Source of the DNA: Hirundichthys speculiger
Taxonomy: Eukaryota; Chordata; Actinopteri; Beloniformes; Exocoetidae
NCBI GenBank assembly: GCA_018398805.1
Contig: JAGFBZ010002028.1
Coordinates: 992,501-1,056,500 of the forward strand
Length of the DNA stretch: 64,000 nucleotides
Direction: 5' to 3'
Shown here: piece after piece, positions 60,848 through 64,000 of the stretch
Layout of the letters: the number at the start of each line of letters is the position of its first letter
How positions within the stretch are numbered: position 1 is the first letter of the stretch
Notes under the pieces: generated by a model
What the model was told of the DNA's origin: nothing
The model's database searches: none
The model's input: only the letters and a program-made list of their open reading frames with translations
Program-made: the position numbers and the translations under genes

Positions 60848-61640
60848 GTCTGCTACAGGTCTCAGAAAAGTTGGAAAAAATGGCTAAAAAAGCAAGACAT
60901 TTTAAAAAGATTAATTTCAGAGACCATCTAGCTACTAATGAAATTAGCGTCCTCCGGGCAAAAGAGGAGGGAGACCTTCCAGTGTGTAATCAGTGTTCAG
61001 TTTAAAGCCAGCATCTCTGATGGTATGAGGGTGTATAAGTGCATACGGTTCGGGCAGCTGGAATGTTTTGGAAGGAACTATGACTACTGAAAGGGATATA
61101 AAGGTATTAGAGCAACATATGCTCCCTCCAGATGACGTCTATTTCAGGGAAGGCTTTGTGTATATCAGCAGGACAATGAAAACCACATACTGCAGCTATT
61201 AGAACAGCATGACTTCATCAGAGAAGAGTCCAGGTGCTGAACTGGCCTGCCTGGAGTCCAGACCTTTCACCGAGAGAACAGTTGGTGCATCATCAAGTCA
61301 AAAATACGTAATTCTTCAGCAGCTGGAAACCTACATCAGGCAAGAATGGGATCAAATTCCAAGACCAAAACTGCAGAAACTCATAACCTTGATGCCTCTC
61401 TCCTCTTCTTTTTAAAAAGAAGAGGAGATGCTCCACCATGGTGAACATGAACCTGTCCAACTATTTAGAGACCGGCATCACATTTGAAATGAGCTCCTTT
61501 AGTGGGTAAAAGTGTAAAAGCTCCCAGTTTAAACATTTGTTATGTTATCTCTGTTCTGTTATAAATAAAATATTGGCTCATGTCATTTGAAAGTCTTCTA
61601 GTTTACATTTAATTCAAATTTAAAAAATGCCCCAACTTTC
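60848..61640 (+). mobile_element. Tc1/mariner-type transposase relic
   Basis: Plus strand, in pieces: VISVQFKASISDGM (family: VISAQFKSPASLMVWG), QQDNE with one base lost before it (about 61166-61178), then VLNWPAWSPDLSP-like and LETYIRQEWDQIPRPKLQKL. This order fits a fish family whose ends contain AAAAAGTTGGGACA; GTCTCAGAAAAGTTGG near 60859 and CCCCAACTTTC near 61632 may be its decayed ends. Internal deletion joins the 5' region to the middle of the transposase. Confidence 0.75.
61399..61428. repeat. perfect 30-bp palindrome in Tc1 relic
   Basis: TCTCCTCTTCTTTTT followed directly by its inverse. It lies where the transposase 3' end normally reads AAAAGAAGAGGGGATG, so the right arm is family sequence and the left arm looks like an added inverted copy. 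Confidence 0.8.
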
Positions 61641-64000
61641 AGGTTATAAAAAGAAGAACTAAGGTTTGGGAAATCAAAACACAGACAATTTCATTATGTT
61701 GTGGTTGTGTTGTTTGTCATGGATGTCCTTCTACTTAGAAGATATTTACATCACTTAAAGAAAATGTTCACATGTGCCCCAGACCACCTCCAAATGTGGT
61801 TTCTCAATGCGCAATCTCATATTCCAGAGTTAAATCAGCTCTACGGGTATTACTAATAGTTCTACGGCTATTATGCCTATAAACTTCCATTAGGGACCAA
61901 AACAACATGAATCAAGGTGGTTTTGAGTTAAAATATATGCTTGCAGCATAATGCATTTAACGTTAGTCCAAAGTTCAAACAACATCAGAATAAACTGCTT
62001 CTTTAAGCCTCTCACGAGGCTTAAAAATGTAATTCCACTGAAGTCATAGCGTGTATAGTGTCCCCAAAGATGAACGAGACAAATTTTAACCTGGTAGTGT
62101 ACAAAAAGTAAACACAGCACTTTGTTATTTACTGGATATCAATTTCAGTTCACTGCCATCTTAACTTCATACCAATCGACTGCCCGATGTTGGACATACT
62201 ACTATAAATAGTCACAAAGTGAGGGTAAGAGTTTGGGCCAGTACTTCCCTGGAATTGTCACACTGTTCCAATTCCAATCCAGTCCGAAGGAAGCATTGGC
62301 CATTAACTCTTCCCCTCATTTTGACTCAAAATCAAGTGGAAGGACGTACCTTTACAAACAGTCCTAGTTTTTATAGACTTTCTGTACACTCAGAAAGTTA
62401 AAATTGCCTGGGTTTATCTACATGATCACTTAAGTGTTATGATATTTTTTTAACCTTGATAGAGGCTTAGAGATTGAGCAGAGACTCTAAAACCAGCTGC
62501 TGCGATCAAAGCTCCTAAAGGTGTGTTGAAAAGGGAGCTGTTGTACTGTATCTCTGTGGTACTGTGACCAAGCATGTCAAAACCAATTCATTATGACTTC
62601 AGGAAATTGTGTTCATCTTGTTAAAAATGACATATTATGTCTCCTTTAATCCAACTGGAGAGTTAACAAAAAAAGTGTAAATAACACAAAGCTGACCTCA
62701 GTGATTTCTGGTGTTTCATCCATTTGAGCCCAGTTGTTTTCAGTGTCTTTCTCCATGTGAATCTGCCAAAGGCCATCCGGTAAGCCTCAGCAATCCTGCA
62801 TTTAAATGAGTGTAAAATTATAGTTCTGAATTGAGACCGGTTCTCATGGGGGGGAATCTGTACGTTGAGCATTGCAGCCTGTGGTGACAAGTTTAAACAG
62901 GCAATCGAGTATCTTCTTCACACCCCGCTAACTGCGAGGCTTTGAAAATGGTCAGGGAAAGAGGCTGATAATTATACAGACGCGTCCTGCATGGGTTCAT
63001 TAGTGAGACGGAGCAGTTGGGGAGTTGAGATGCGGGGCAGGAGGGCAGAGGAGATGACGTGCAGTAGCTGAAGGACAATTTACTTTAGTGCATTTGACAT
63101 TCCTAAATCAAAGCGATTAACTTAGTAATGTAGCTTTTACGTTTTAAATGTGCACACAAAACGCCAGCTGAGAGTCTGGCCGTGAGACGAGCAGCGTAAT
63201 AAGGGACAGGTGTGCAGGAAGGAGCAGTATCAGTTGACTATCAAAGACGAGAAACCCGCTGGGAGAAATGAGGCGTGAAAATAACGCGGTGAGGATAGTG
63301 AAATGTGTGCAGCATGTGTGAGGGATTGAACCAAAACAACTCTTAATAAAAGATTTCTGCGCTGGATAACCACAGTAATGTCTCCCTACAATTGAGCCCC
63401 TCCAAAGCTTCCTCTCTCATCGTACCCTTCAAGGTGCATTTAAAAGACTTAAAACAATCATTTAAGCACATGAGGGAACAATTAGAAACAGAAGGAAAGA
63501 AGATGAAAACGAGCAAAAACTTGCAGAATGAAAAGTGCTCAGTCTTAAAGAATTCAGAAGTTCCAGTTTCACAGAACCTGCCTTTAAAGGCGACATGATG
63601 AAAGGTCCAGGAAGCTTTATCCAAGTCTTGATGGTCACGATTAAAGCCACAGAATTATCACTCAAATTCGAAGTCTCACTGAGTCTTGTTTTGGATTTTT
63701 CACCTGCAACATGTGGATCTTTAGCTAGCATGTTTGAAAACATAGCTGTGAAAGCTATCCAGAGCAACTCTTCAATTTAGAGATTTTCAGCACCCCCTAC
63801 TGGTGTCTGAGGGAAGTAGTTTTTATGACATGGCTTGAAGTCAGTCAATAGAACCAGAGAGAAAAGGCAACCTGAGAAAAACTTTAGATGTCAAGTGACC
63901 AGGTACAAATAATAAGACTTTTCACAAATCTCAATATATAATTTTGTGACAGTGTCACACACATATGAACATAAATAGAAATGTTTTTGCAATGACAGTC
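61641..64000. other. non-coding, nothing recognised
   Basis: Frames of 60-101 codons overlap on both strands (e.g. 63343-63780) without domain similarity. No element ends found. Confidence 0.5.

Overview
The window looks like chromosomal DNA of a ray-finned (teleost) fish. It is AT-leaning, almost entirely non-coding, full of CA/GT, AT and poly-G/poly-A tracts, and rich in DNA transposon families typical of fish: several hAT-type elements with 8-bp target duplications, Tc1-like relics, a P-element-like relic with a THAP remnant, LINE tails and a SINE-like copy. This assignment rests on repeat and protein character, not on a database search.

One protein gene is present: the atypical Rho GTPase Rnd3 (RhoE), on the minus strand. 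It has five coding exons between 36580 (ATG) and 24921 (stop). The exon borders read cleanly, with GT/AG at every junction, and give a 243-residue protein. A TATA box and an inverted CCAAT box lie about 200 bp upstream of the ATG. The first canonical AATAAA after the stop is near 22090, which suggests a 3' UTR of about 2.8 kb. Introns 1 and 4 are tiny (about 150-160 bp), intron 3 is 2.2 kb, and intron 2 is 8.4 kb. Intron 2 carries a hAT element that encodes a MADF-like domain and a CpG-rich stretch that may be regulatory.

Layout. 1-22000: gene-free flank downstream of rnd3, with a 76-bp palindrome, a LINE 3' end, poly-G tracts, a hAT nested inside another hAT, a 1.1-kb hAT, a 282-bp hAT-like MITE and a Tc1 relic. 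22000-36800: rnd3. 36800-64000: gene-free upstream flank, with a perfect 95-bp palindrome about 300 bp beyond the TATA box, a Tc1 relic split by a hAT, a SINE-like repeat, another Tc1 element, the P-like element, a second copy of the 10.7-kb hAT family, a hAT transposase C-terminal relic and two more Tc1 relics. Many other open frames in the window are chance frames or transposon antisense. The large empty flanks would fit a developmental regulator in a gene-poor domain, but no conserved non-coding element can be shown from one sequence.
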